DNA of 64,000 nucleotides from Flectonema sp. DT1601 (taxonomy: Eukaryota; Euglenozoa; Diplonemea; Diplonemida; Diplonemidae): positions 324,001 to 388,000 of the forward strand of contig OZ025814.1 of the NCBI GenBank assembly GCA_964019425.1, read 5' to 3'. The translations under genes and the position numbers were made by a program. Of this stretch, positions 43,436 to 56,900 are shown piece by piece. Each line of letters begins with the position of its first letter. Position 1 is the stretch's first letter. Below the pieces are notes generated by a model. That model had not been told where the DNA came from, made no database searches, and saw nothing but the letters and a program-made list of their open reading frames with translations.

Positions 43436-44930
43436 CCCTTCCCAAACGGATATCGTACCTCTCTAAGCTCCCTCAATGTGATAGCGGTGGTCCGAAGCTT
43501 CTTCAGACCTGCGCTTCGAGTGGGTCACGATGCCGATAAGGATAAAATAATTTTTCATTCGGATTGCATGAAAAGAAGAAGAACGGCATACTCTTTACTT
43601 CTTTTTTTTTTTTTTTTTTTTTTAAACTCTTTGAGGGGCGGGTTTTTCAAAAAGTGGGGAAGATAAAAATACAGAAAATAATCAATTGAAAAGACAAGGA
43701 TAACCAGCTATTCCCTGCTATCAAAAAATTGCCTTCACAGAAAGGCAATGCAGACTATTGTAAAAGAAAAACACAACTCGAATGGGCGATAAGGAAAAGG
43801 GGAGAGGGGACGAAGAAAGAAAACAGAAGAACGTAAAAACGATTTCTTTTAATATGCATTTTCTTCTTTTCAGTATCCCACGTGGATTTATCCTTGTTGA
43901 CCAAGGTTGTGCAACAATCACCTAGCAGATATTTTTTGGCATTTTTCGATTTTTTTTTTTTTTTTTTTTTTGTTTCCTTAAAGGAAATAAGTAGCGAACA
44001 AAACTAACAAGGAAATTTATCACATTCCTCTCCTCCTCCGAGAGAGAGGAGAGAGGACACCTAATGCACCAACATCAAGAGAGAACTCCGAGGACCAACG
44101 AGGTTGTGCAAACCCCGCTCGTTGGACTTTCACCTCCGCTTTCCTTGTAAAAAAAAGGAGAGAAAGAAACAAAATTAGGTCCTCAGAATTATTCCCAGGA
44201 TGTTAGTCCCCCCTCAAGTTGATAATATGCATCAATGGGGTGTACAAAAAAAAAACGAGCAAAAGGAAAAAAGAAGGGAAGGAAAAAAAAAAGGGTATTA
44301 CAGAGCAGTGGATTACCACCATTTTCTGAATCCCGGTTTCAAACCTAGTCTGGGATTCTCTAATACGTATTATATCTTTCTAAGTGACCAGTACCCCGTT
44401 CCCAAAGGTTTCACATATGAGCGCATGAACAGGTTACAAGAAAACCGGAGTCAAGTTCCCATTGTTAGGTCACTCAGGAAGTTCGACTAACTTGGCGAAC
44501 CTGCTTCCCTTTTTCTTAAAGTGGAAATGTATATTTGGAAACGAAAAAAAACAAAGGGGGAAAGCGCAATTGTTATTAATTTCTTTCAATTAGTGCTTTA
44601 GGTTTTGTTCTACATAATCTTTTAGGGGAGTTAAACTTGATATTGGGAAAGCGGTGTTTTTTTTTAACGGGTGGAAACAGGGTATCGGGAAGGCACCTGA
44701 TAAGGAGCGGCGTACATGTCTGAGTTTGAGCGGCTTTATAAGCGCAAGGATATTTTGCACATGATTTAATTTATATGAAAGTGACGGTTGGTATGTAAGT
44801 CATGTGTCTGGCCAAGTAGCAGCATTTTTTTTTCTAGTAAATGGAAGGGAGGGGAATAATCTTATTTTTTTTTTTTTTTTTTTCCAGTTTATGTTGCTTC
44901 AAAGTTAATTGAAGATAACAACGAATAAAA
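42738..44930. other. Intergenic spacer with G-rich tract and poly-T runs
   Basis: No supported gene in 2.2 kb. Contains a G-rich tract (42889-42926), T runs at 43403-43436, 43600-43623, 43950-43971 and 44864-44883, a purine/pyrimidine mirror-like segment at 44027-44056 and a perfect 8-bp inverted repeat (CCAACGAG...CTCGTTGG, 44095-44125). The plus-strand frame at 44200-44490 is Lys/Arg-rich low-complexity and unconvincing. Confidence 0.5.
42889..42926 (+). other. G-rich tract with quadruplex-forming potential
   Basis: The plus strand has runs of 5, 3, 6, 7 and 8 G separated by one to four bases, meeting the usual G4 pattern. It lies about 150 nt upstream of the PIPK start, C-rich on the sense strand. 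Confidence 0.7.
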
Positions 44931-47900
44931 CTAGCCCAGCAAATTCTTTGACTCGCTGTAGGTGCTACTCTCGGTAGTGTCTTGTGTGAGAGCAATGGTT
45001 CTCATTTCTTCGTCGTCTTCCGCATTTGGATCGGTTTCAAAATTGTAGGAATGCTTCCAGTATCCAATTTGTTCTTCTTCATTTAGCTCTCTTACTCTTG
45101 GTCTTGTTTTGACTCTGTTGCCATCACGTTGAGATTCTATCCACTCAAATCTGTTTGTTCTCATTCCACTCTTCTCCTGATGAAAGTTTAACCAATATCC
45201 CATTAAAGCATAAGGACCCATCGCAGTTGTATGGTGTCTTGGGCATTGGATCGCATCGATACCTTTCCACTTTGACATTCTATCCTTGTCTTTAATCTCT
45301 TCAGCTTGTTGTCTGCTTGATTTGAAGTAACGTGGCTTGTAGTCATTCCAACGGGATGACCAATACTCTTGGAATTCCATACAAGTAATCTGACCATCAC
45401 CATCAGCATCAATCGCCTCGTAAAGTTCACACTTTACTTCTCTAATTATGCAAAACAAGAATACCAAAAGTATAGCAACATTGACAGAGAACACTGAGAA
45501 ACTTATTATTGGTTTCACAGAGGAGCTTAATTCTTCAAAAAAGACAAGTCCAATATTCAACGTCACCATAAAACTGATCAACGACAAGTTTTCTAATTTC
45601 CACAGGATACTGTACTTAAAAGGCTTCAAAAAGATGTTCAAAAACACACAAACAGTTATCAACCACATTGCAAGATACAATTGGTTCTTTGGATACTTGT
45701 TAACAAATACAACAATAAAAACCAAAAGCATCTTTCTGACAAGTGTTAGCATCTCCCAGTAGTATTTTGATTCACGGTAACCAGAGTACAGAAATCCCAA
45801 CGTGTTGATTACCTTCTTAGTTTTAAGAACCAATCTCCTCCTCCTCAACATAATATAACCAACCAGAGGAATACCAATACCGTAAGCAGTAAAGAACGCA
45901 TACGATAGCAGTCTGAATGATGAGTACGTTGATTTAGAGCAGTCAATACGAGGATCCTCTTCAAGATATTTGTGACAAACACCAATAGAAGTGCAAATCT
46001 CATCAGTACAGTTGAGCATCTGAGCAATCTCCTTCAACAACGAAGGATAAATCAAGAATATGATGATAATAATACTAACAATGTAAACGTCCATCAGGTT
46101 AACACGAACAGCATAACCGGCTTCAGCGAGTGGTGATGGTTTTGGTTGTGGTTTGCATCTGATGTGGTTGCGTTCTTCACCAAATTGATGAAGCAAATGA
46201 TCACACGATTCGCAATAAAATTGATCGTGGTGAGGACAAAATACAACACCAAAGTCTTTAATGCACTGTCCACAACTCCACATAACATTCATGTTTCTGT
46301 CTTTAGAAGCAATAGTCATCTTTCGCTTAATCTTTTGCTCTTCTAGCTCTTCAATTGTTTGGTCTGGCAGTTCTTGTCTACGAACGCTTCGATGTTGTCC
46401 AAGCAATTGGACTACTGATCCTTTCGATCTGGACATAGAAGACTCAGAGTCTCTATGATCTGATCTGTCCATGACGCCACTGTCTTCATTAACAAAAGTA
46501 GCCGTCTCTTCTCCTTTCTGTTGTTCTGTTGCATTTCCTAGACGCTCACGGATGGTTTCATCAGAGATTCTGTTTTGTTTTGTTTTATTGTTTAATTTTA
46601 TATATTTCTTTTAAAAACACAATAATAACAATAATAATAATAACAACACTCGATAAGATATTTCAACATACCCTTGATCTCTCCATTCTCTGAATTTGTC
46701 TGCCATTCTACGCATCCTGAGCATAGCGTACAATTGTGCAAATGGAATACTGTTTGCCATATCCTGTAAGTCCATTACGATATGTTTTCCGTTACTAGTT
46801 GCTGATACAGGAATCAATTGCTTGGCCGGAAATTTCGGTTGGGACTCAGCTAGATGCGGAAATTCTTCTTTTAGATACCATTCTGTTAGAGTGTGTTGAT
46901 TGTTGTATTTTGTTTAAGTTATCACAGAAAAGAAGATCCTGTCGAGGCATACCTGGAAGTGATTCAACAGTAGTGCCATCCTCATCTTCCTTAGTTATTG
47001 GAATCTTAATGTATCCCTTCAGCTCACTGTTATGTTTGTTTTGTTACTTAGATAATAACATAATTAGTATACTTCTGAAGAATAATGAAGACAACAACAT
47101 ACCCTCCCTTTGTTGGTGATCGAGGTGGGGTGACAGGGTCTTCGTGTGTATTCCAATGATGGTCTTCACCGCTCATGATATCTGTTCGAGAGATAGTCCA
47201 GAATGAATTATCACCTCCTGTGTACTGTCTACTAGCAATCATCTTGTCGTGTTTTACTCGGCTGTATTCGCTGCCGATACCAGTCTGTTTGTTTTTATTT
47301 TTTTGTTTTTTTTTTTTGTTGTTGTTGTTTTTTTTCTCCCATACACAAAAAAACATGATTACATACCCCTTGTTCTTTATAAAAATAATCAACAGCGGTA
47401 GCTTTTCTCTTTTGTAATGAAACCTTACTAATAGCGTCATCATCTTGAACATGAATATCATCTGCCCAGAGAGAGACAGTAGTTCCGTTTAGCTCTCTAC
47501 TACCAACTGTAAAGTCAGGGAAGTTAAAGGCTTGATGGGATTCTACTGAAAGTGGTGGTGTTGCTGACAGGGCGAGAGCTTTCCGTTGTTGAAGTGTTTT
47601 CATTTTATGAGCAGCGTTGTTTAGTTCTTCTTCCTCATCCGAGTCCTGACTGTCATCATCATTAAACTGTGAGTCTAAAGTAAAGACTGCATCAGTAAAT
47701 GAAACAATATCATCAATTCGAGCTGGACATGATTCAATCTTATCAACCAACTCCCACCTGGCCATCGTAGCTGTCAACATTTCCTCTCTGAAGAGTTGTT
47801 GAAGACGGTTTGCAGTGATTTCGTGTTCAGCAATGTCGCAATGGTAGACCTTTCCGTCGAGCATTTCAGTTATTTGATCCGATTTACCGATTCTACCAAC

Positions 47901-50900
47901 ACCAGGAGATGGGAATAACCTCTCCATAATACAACATCTTCTACAACACCAACATCCGTGAGTTCCGAGTGCGAATGGAGCTTCCCACATGCTGTCTTCA
48001 CCGGCTTGACGTTGGATTTTGATAGGAGTGTACTCGACTAGGTCATCGAGAGTTTCTATTTTTGTAGTTCTGGTAAGCTCATCATAAGATTTAAGTCTGC
48101 GTGGGTTTACCAATCTTCTTAATAATAAATTTAGTTTCCATCTTTGCTTTTGTTTTACAGTTTGCTTTTCATGGTTTGCAAGAGTTGTTCGCAACTCATC
48201 AGCTTTGTCTTTTCCATCAACACACCAATCGTACATCCAGTGATAAGGTGATTGGCATTCAGGTGGGTATTCTGGATTAGATTGGACTCCAAGATCTGAA
48301 TGTCCGCGTACTCTTCGTTTAAACTCAACTAACAACAGTAAGAAACCTGGTGCGACAACAAGTAATATTGGAATTAACATCCAGGCTATAAACGTTGTGT
48401 AGTAATCAAATTCAACAGTACACGACAGTGAGACAAAGTTTGAAGTTGGTCCACTTTTACTCTGAAGATCAAATATTTTATTAATCAAACCTGTCCATTC
48501 TAAAGCAAGTTCTCCACACAAAGATGACACCTGCATGTGATTGAGGAATAGCTTCAACATGACTGCTACCTTTCCTGCTTCTTGAACACTTTTTCCGACA
48601 TTTAAATTCACCAAAACCATAATAACAATAACTACGAGTAGTGCTAAAATTGATAATGCGAGAAGGACGTAATTAACAATCGGCTCAGAACATTTAGAGC
48701 ATCCAGGACCATCACGAGCATATCCGTTAGGGGCTTCAGGAGTGCTGTCTCTAATACAAATACCACAAAGTGGACCCTTAGAACCAGCCTTGCACTGTCT
48801 GTCACTTCTAACTGTGTCTTCTTCTCCGAGTGCTGTTACTTCATTTGACTCATCAGATAGACCCGGTCCTAGACTTGAAGCTGCACAGTTCGATCCTCGA
48901 CATTTCCAAGCTCTGTAAGAAACTGGTTCTCTCCAATATCCCTTGGTGTTCTTTTGAACAACTGTTCCAAAACAACTCATTCCAGTTTCACAAGCACCAC
49001 ATTCATACAAACACGCATATCTGTTTAAAGCTGATACATCTTGAAGGATTGATCCTTTAGCAGATACTTTGTTTTGTGGTCCTTCAATTACTTTACCGAG
49101 AATATGGTTCCAACATCCGAACTCAAAAGAGTATGCGAACTGTGCGCAGGTTGTGGCATTGCCTGTGCAACATGGACGAGGTTTGACAACTTGTCTCTTC
49201 AATGACTCGTCTGTTTGAGAGTTTAACTTCGAAGCCAATGCAATGCTTGGGGCGTCTGTACCGACTGCTGTGAATTGAAGTAAGCAAGACATTCCATGCC
49301 AGATTACAAATCCCTTCAAAGTAAACTTGATATGAGATGGATTCTGACCCACACCAAGTTCAACAATGTTATTATCATCTGCGCCTACTCGGTATGAGCA
49401 AGCAGCTCTTTCTAACTCTGCGCGTCTGCTTGTTTCGAACACCTCTCCTCTTCTCTGAAACAACAACGGAGCTGTTTCATTATTAGTAAGCTCCGGAACG
49501 GTTCTTACAACTTGAACTGATACCTTTGAACTGACGTCATTCTTGTTGAGAACGTTTCCAGCAAAATCAACAACCTGAAGAATGTACTCAATGTCGTTGT
49601 ATTCGTTTTTAATTTCAGCTGTTCTGACAGTAGCCCAACCAAGTCTGTATGGTTCTCCTTTTGTTACTGAAAAGAACCAATTCCCTGTAAACCCAGATAT
49701 CGTAACAGCGCAGTTGATACTATCAGGATATGGAAGAGAAAAGATACCTCTACCAGTCGTAACTAACGATCTTGGACAGCAGTTACCCAAATCATTAAAT
49801 GCTTCATCAAGATATGGACCTGAACAAGCAGGTAGACGTGTTGGAGCAAATCCATCGGATGTTCTTCCCAATGGAGTTATGTCTTCTATGTCTAACATAA
49901 ATGATCCTTCTTTTGGAGCTTTTAATACAATATAACCAGTGGCTGAACCGTTAACAAGAGTTAGTACGTTACTGCCGAGTGATCCATCTTGATTTCTAAA
50001 TATTAAACACTCAACTGGATTATCAAGAGCACACACATTTGGAACAACGCTATCAGTGTGGAAATGTGGTAAGCAACTGTTTTGAGTCGAACAGTCTGGT
50101 CCTCTGAAATCGGCTGCTGTTGCTCCAGATTTCCAGAAAGTAATTCTAACTACCCTCTTCACTGTGTCTTTTGAGAAGATATCAGTTCCAGATCTATCCT
50201 TTGAAGTGATTGTGATTGGGATTTGTGTTGAGTAAGCAGCACTGATTCTATTCTTTTCAGCAGCAGACATTGCATATAAAGCAGTACTGATACCAAATTG
50301 AACTGCTTCTCCGATCTTTGGAGGTCCCGCAGCAACAGCACCTTGTGACGTACACTGTGTTGTTGAAGGACACGAAAGAACACTGACTGTTGTCGTCGAG
50401 GCATTAGCACTAAGTGCTTGTTCTAACGATACAACAGCTAAAGCTGAAACATCACGTGAGTCTTGATCTGCTAAGGTTCTAATATCACGTATGTCTGTAA
50501 CAGGAACACTATCGTCTAAAGTTGCAACACTTCTAACTTCAACATTGTGTTCTATACTCGCAGACGATGTTGGGATACAAGGCATTCTAGAACCAGACCT
50601 TCTAAACCCTGTCTTACAACACGATGATCTTTCATCAAAAGTATAATTACCGTAAACATTAACACATAAGTATTTACATCTTGGATAAATAGCAGTCACA
50701 CTACAAGGGTCTCGTAACTGAGCAGCTATTTGACAGATAAACTTACGCTGATCGACAGTAAATGTGATTCCAATACGAATCGGATCAGGGCGTTTTCTTT
50801 GAGCATGATCGTAGTAGTCACCAAGAATTGCAACAGGGGTTCCTAAATCTGCTGCTTTTAAGCTTCCTTGATCTAATGTCGGAGGTTCAAATTCGCATAC

Positions 50901-53900
50901 TCGTTGAGTTGATGGACAGTTTTGGGCGCATCGGGATGCGACGATTAAGTTGGGAACTGAAACATCGTCTAACGTGTAATTGAAGTTATCAAGACCTGGA
51001 CCATAGAACATGAAGGTGAGGTTGTATGATTGTCCTTCTTTTGCCCAGATATTCATCACAGATCCAATCTTTGATAATCCGTACTCTGCGTAACCAGTCG
51101 AATCAAAACTCGGATCGTAATGACGACGTGCAGTTATCGCAGCTTCAGAAACGTCAGAGAGATCTGGTGTATTCCAATTACAAACACCTCTTCTTGTTCT
51201 GTCTTCTACTCCCCACATTCCAGGACTTGTAAGGTCAGGTGTAACACCTGTTATTGATTCTAAACATCTTGGCCATGGTGATAATGATTTTACTCTGACA
51301 TAAATCTTATGAGCAGCTGGTAACTCTGTTAGGATATTTAATGAGATATCAACTAATTTAAACTTTGGTTGTGTTGTCAATTCTCTTTGGTTTGTTAATG
51401 TTGCAAGTGGTATTCCATCTGGTGAAAACTGAACCTTCCAAGGAAGTCCTTCAAGGATTCTGATAGTGACAGATGCCATTGGTAATTCTGCATGTCTAAA
51501 TGAAACTTCATAAAGACCCTTAGCTGGGTACCTCATCATAACGTCATTGAATTCGACGTATGAGTGGTTCATGTTTTTAGTCATACTGTTGAGAGATGAA
51601 ACACCTCCAACCGATAAGTCCACTTCGTATGTTGGACCAAACTTAATACTAGCAAATTGTTTTGTTGCATCATGAGGATCAGGTATTGTTAATAAAGGTC
51701 TGACAGTCATCGTTATTTGTGAATCAGCTCCTGCATGATGATCACCAATCCAGTTACCATTCCACAAGTTATAACCAAGACTACTATCAGTAGCTCCGAC
51801 TCTAAATGAAGTGTCTAATGGCTCAGTATCGACTGTTCCATTTAATGCTTGTAAGTTAAGTTGTTGAGATTGCCAGTCGTTTTGAGTCCAGAAATTTGTT
51901 CCAGCGATGGTTGTTTTTTCGCTTGAACGGAGAACAGTTTCTTTCCAAGCAACTGTTTCTGAGTTCATTACGACATTGTAGATAACTCCAGTCCTCGCGT
52001 ATTGCTTAGCGAGATAGTTTCGTGGATCATTATTATCAAAGAATCGAACTCCGTTACTCTGAGAGGCGTCAACTTGAACTCTCTGAGATACAGCAGTCTG
52101 TTTCCCGAGGGCATCAACGTATGGTTGATACTCAACAGAAGAGTCAGGTAGACGAGATATTAAATTCCAAACCTTCAGTGAAGTTGGTGGTCCAACATAT
52201 CTGTGATACATTTCAATTTTAAGAGTACTTTCGTTAAAACTACTGACAGGATCACTTGGTTTACAATTCTCTTCTGGATCAGTTACATCAGGACACGCAT
52301 TACTACAACACAGTGCAGGTTGAACAAGATGTACTGAAGGACTGTTTCTTATCTCTGGTGGGGGAGTACACTCTATACTACAGGAGTCAACAAAAGTCGC
52401 ATCAACAGATTTGATAAATCTCCCATCGTGAGCATTTCTAAACTGACATAAATATTTCCCAACACCAGTTACATCTTTAAATTCCCATCCCTTTATGGTA
52501 ATAGCTTCTGTGCTTGAAACAGGTTGCTCTTCAGGTTCTATCCAGGCTAATTTACTGTTACCAACATAAGCAGAACGGCAGTCTACCATGTGCATTTGTA
52601 CTACTGCAGGATCGAGGTTTTGAACTTCTCTTGTTGTTCTCGTTACAACCGAAAATAACAAGTCAAATTTCAATAATTCCAACTTTCCGTTTCGCTCGAC
52701 GAATTGAAGCTCGCGACCCATCTTTGTGGTTGTTGAAGATGTTCTGATCTCAAGACCTTCAAAGTCGTATGTGCGAGTAGAGCGACGAACTCCTGTCGTA
52801 CTACTAATTTCAATGATTGGAACACCATTCTCTCGTAACTCTGGAGGAATGTTTGCGAGGGACGGAACAATTTCAAACTGCTCTTCCAATACAGCGTTAC
52901 CTGCAGCGTCAATGATTTCCAACATAGGCTGGATAGTCAGCTTTTTCCTGTTGTTGTTATTTTATTTTTATCCCTCAACTTCTATATAATTTTGTTAACA
53001 AATATTATAATATAAACATACCTATTACTTGTGAATGGGGGAGGAGCTCTGAACAAACGAACCCGAACAGGGTCACCACCAACAACTTCGAGCTCTACTG
53101 AAACAGGTCCAAGAAGGACATTGCTTCCAGGAATACCGAAATTAAAATTGATTTTGTAAGCTGTTGCTGTTGATCTAGGCTCTAGCAGAGTAATGCCTGA
53201 GAATAGAACTCTGCCACTTACAGGTGCTTGAGAGAAATCAATTTCTAAATTATCAAAACTGAGTTCTGGTGGTCTGATCATAATAACGTTACCTAACTCT
53301 GGGGCTGCCCAACTACCTCCAACAAAAGTATCTAACAGATCATGAAAAGTAACAGCAATATCCTGAAGAACTACTTTCGTTGAGGATCGAACTTGCAGTT
53401 TCTCTGGTTCACAAACGCTGTCGCCACTACACAAGTAGAATGCTTTCATCGATTTTGGTGCACCAACTGCATAGTATTTAACATCATTCCTTGAGAACAC
53501 CTGACCATCTAAGGAAACTTCAACTGTCGTTCTAATTGGTTCAGTAAACGTTGGTTGTTGGCATGTCATCAAGACAGCTGTAACGTACACGCCGGGTACT
53601 TCTTTTCCTCCGATGCGGCACTTCATGAAAATACTTTCGAAGAAACCAGCCCCGTTAACAGTAATTGTTATGTTAGTCCCGTCAGGGTATGCTCCCGATA
53701 TCTGCCCTGTTGGTACAAGTTGAACAGACCTGAGTTTCAGTGGCAACGAATCACTTGTTAAGGTATTTCCATCAAAGTCTTGAATAGGACCAGCAATTTG
53801 ATCTCTTGACAGAGTTCCAAGTTGGAGGATCAACGCAGTGTTTGTTCTCTTGATCAATGCGCTTGTTTCTGTCCATCTCAAATCATTATTGTTGATTGCA

Positions 53901-56900
53901 ATCTCAAGAGGAAGCCAATTACAAGCAGAGTAACTCTCTGGGACAACAGCAGTACAAATAATTACCAATTCATTATTTAGTTTACTGAATACACCTTTAC
54001 CAACTGTGGTACCCATTTTACACAATGGAGAAAAGGTACCATCAAGGGTAGAAAACCCCTTTCCAGAGACAGTAATCAAAGTGCCTGCACGTGGAGCATC
54101 TGCCACGTTTGGAGTAATATGATCAACATCATATAAATTAATTACTCCTATCGCAGTACGTGAAAGTCTCGTCACTATGAACAACGCTCTTCTGATTGAG
54201 TCAGCTGTTGCAGCAACAATTCCTGTTTATTTATTTTTGAATGATAGAAAAACTTCTTAAGAAATTTAAATAAAACACCAAAGCAACATACCTTCAACCT
54301 CACCAGCAAGATGACCAGTGCTCATGGTACGTGACAATGTTCTTTCAAGGGTGAGCATATCAAGTTTGAACAAGACAGACGGAGATAAGATATTTTCATG
54401 CCCCAAACTGTAGTATATCACACCTAAGGTTTCATCAACAGCCACGGCACTAATTCCTATTCTACCTTGAGTACCTGCTTCGATACCCATACGAGGACGA
54501 CCACAACGTTCTCCGCTAACATCCCAAACACATCTGTTCATCTTACAGGATGGTTCCTCAGTGTAAGTTTTGCACTCAGTATGATCAAAGTTAATTTTGT
54601 ATTGCTGCTCCTTAATAGACAACATGTTAATACGCTGGTAGACGTAAGTCTTTTGAATGGTTCTAATGAACAACAGAGCAGAGTTACGATCTTCCGAACC
54701 GATGTTTTTGACATCCTTTAGAGGGACTAATTTTTCAATTCTATCGCAGTCTGTGATTTCACAAACCTGTGGTGCGATATCTAAGACTTTTCTGTATCTC
54801 TCTTCACCTGTTTGAGGGACGAATATCTTCTGTAGTAGCACACGTCCCTTGTTATTCTTTCCAAAGATAAGTACAACAGGATCTTCCTCAGACTCGTCAA
54901 GGTAGAAACCATCAGCTCTAGCTGAGGACTTAGGATCAAAGGTAGCCAGTTTTTCACTCTTAATGTTGCTGAAAGTAAAATTTGCTATTGTATCAGTTTT
55001 AATAACGTGAAGGTGATAAGCCACATTAGTCCTTGTTAAGTCTGCGGTAGTTGCATCAACGTTTTGCTCTAAGAAAAGTGCAACAGCAATATGAAATCTT
55101 CTGCTGAACTTCCAATCAACAATTGTATACCTTGTCGTAGATACACCGGGATCACTTGATTTTCTATACCAACCAACAGATGGTAATGGAGCTACGAGAC
55201 TATGAGAATACAAATGAGCATTTGGGAAAGCAGAATTACAAGTACCGGCAGTACATGGCTCATTCTTCTCAGTTACGATCCAAAGTCCTGATTGCGACCC
55301 TGTCGCCACTTCTTTAATAATCCCAGCTTCGTCGTTACTAATTATATAAACTTGTTGATTTACACCACAGCCAGGGGCAACTGTGCAAGAAGTGTGTTCT
55401 TCAGGTTCTATTGTGTCAATATTATTTGTAGCGATTCCGACACTGGAATCGTCAGGGATAAGACAAAGTGGACAAGCATCCGTAAATACCGCCCAAGTTC
55501 TGGCTATGTACGGTGAATTTCTATCCTCAACAACGTAATAAAAGAATCGACCATCCTGGAAAATCCCTCTTACGGCTTGTCCTCGTACAGCACCATTAGA
55601 TGAGGTGGCTTGAACCCAGAAGTTTCTCATCCAGCTACCTGTTCTAAAATCAACAGAATGATCGTATGGCTTCACCCAAACATCTATCGGGAGGGCATTA
55701 GTACCTGTTGACTTAGTTCCGCATGCGACAAATATTACTTCCTTAGTTTGCTCTGCAGTGCTTAATAATATTTGGGTTTGTTTTTCATCAGTCATAAGAG
55801 GACCATCTGCTCTATTTATTTCAATGAAGTTGGTGTGGAGGATAGCTCCGTGCAGTAAACCAGAAGCACTCTTTGGTGAAACTCTCTCAGAGAATATATC
55901 ATATGCCTTACCGAGTTTCTTCTCTGATGCTGAGGTGAATGCAGTGTCACATCGAGTGCCGGTGTAGCCCTCAATACATCGTTGGCAAGATGACCCTTCG
56001 AAGTGACCACGTTCATCATCATTAAAACAAGCACATTCCACCTCACCTAAAGCTTCGTTTAAGACACAACGTCCTGATCCACTACAAGAGACACATTCAA
56101 TATTGCAATTATCACCATACCAGTTGTCTCCACACTGTGTGCAGTTAGTTTTGTAATCCCAGTACCCTTGAGCATCATTCTGATAGCAGATACATGGAGC
56201 GTATATAAACTTGTCTGCAATTGCTTCATTTTGGTTTGGACAGGTTCCATGATTGTTACATATTTCAGCGCTACAAACAACACCACAGTTTCTAGTTGGG
56301 TCGTAAGTGTTTCCTGTACAACTACACTCACCAGAATCTTGATCACACTCACCCTTACATGTGTCTGCGTTACATTTGTCACTGCAAGTAAGACCGAAGT
56401 AAAATTCCTTGCAGACGTTGCAACGTTCTTTGTCGAAGTTATTGAAACACGCAGGTTTGCCGCCTACAGTGGTACAACTACCGTCGGCTGAATTTGGATC
56501 GCAGTTACCGTTAACACAGGTACACCTCTCTGTACATCCAGACGAATAATATCCCTCAATACACGTGTCGCACTTACTTCCCTTCCAGTATCCCCGTTCG
56601 TCGTTTTCGTAACACGTACATTGTCCTTCTTGTGAGCAGAATCCATGATCACCACAATCAGTGCATTTCACGTCGCAGGACTCTGTGTAATAATCTGCTC
56701 GGCATTTGCATTTTTTGTACACATTTCCACTTTTCAAATCATCCATGCAAGCCCCTTTTGTCGAATCACAATTAGCGGAATTGCAGTCACCAAATGGTGG
56801 TAACAAACCTAAGCACTGATTACCTTGATAACCTGATTCACACTCAAGACAGAAGGATCCTCTCCAATGACCGTGGTCACTATTACTTATACACTGACCG

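Noticed and set aside
44200-44490. Plus-strand 96-residue ORF
   Set aside because: Lys/Arg-rich translation of A-rich DNA, no domain, opposite strand to every real gene.
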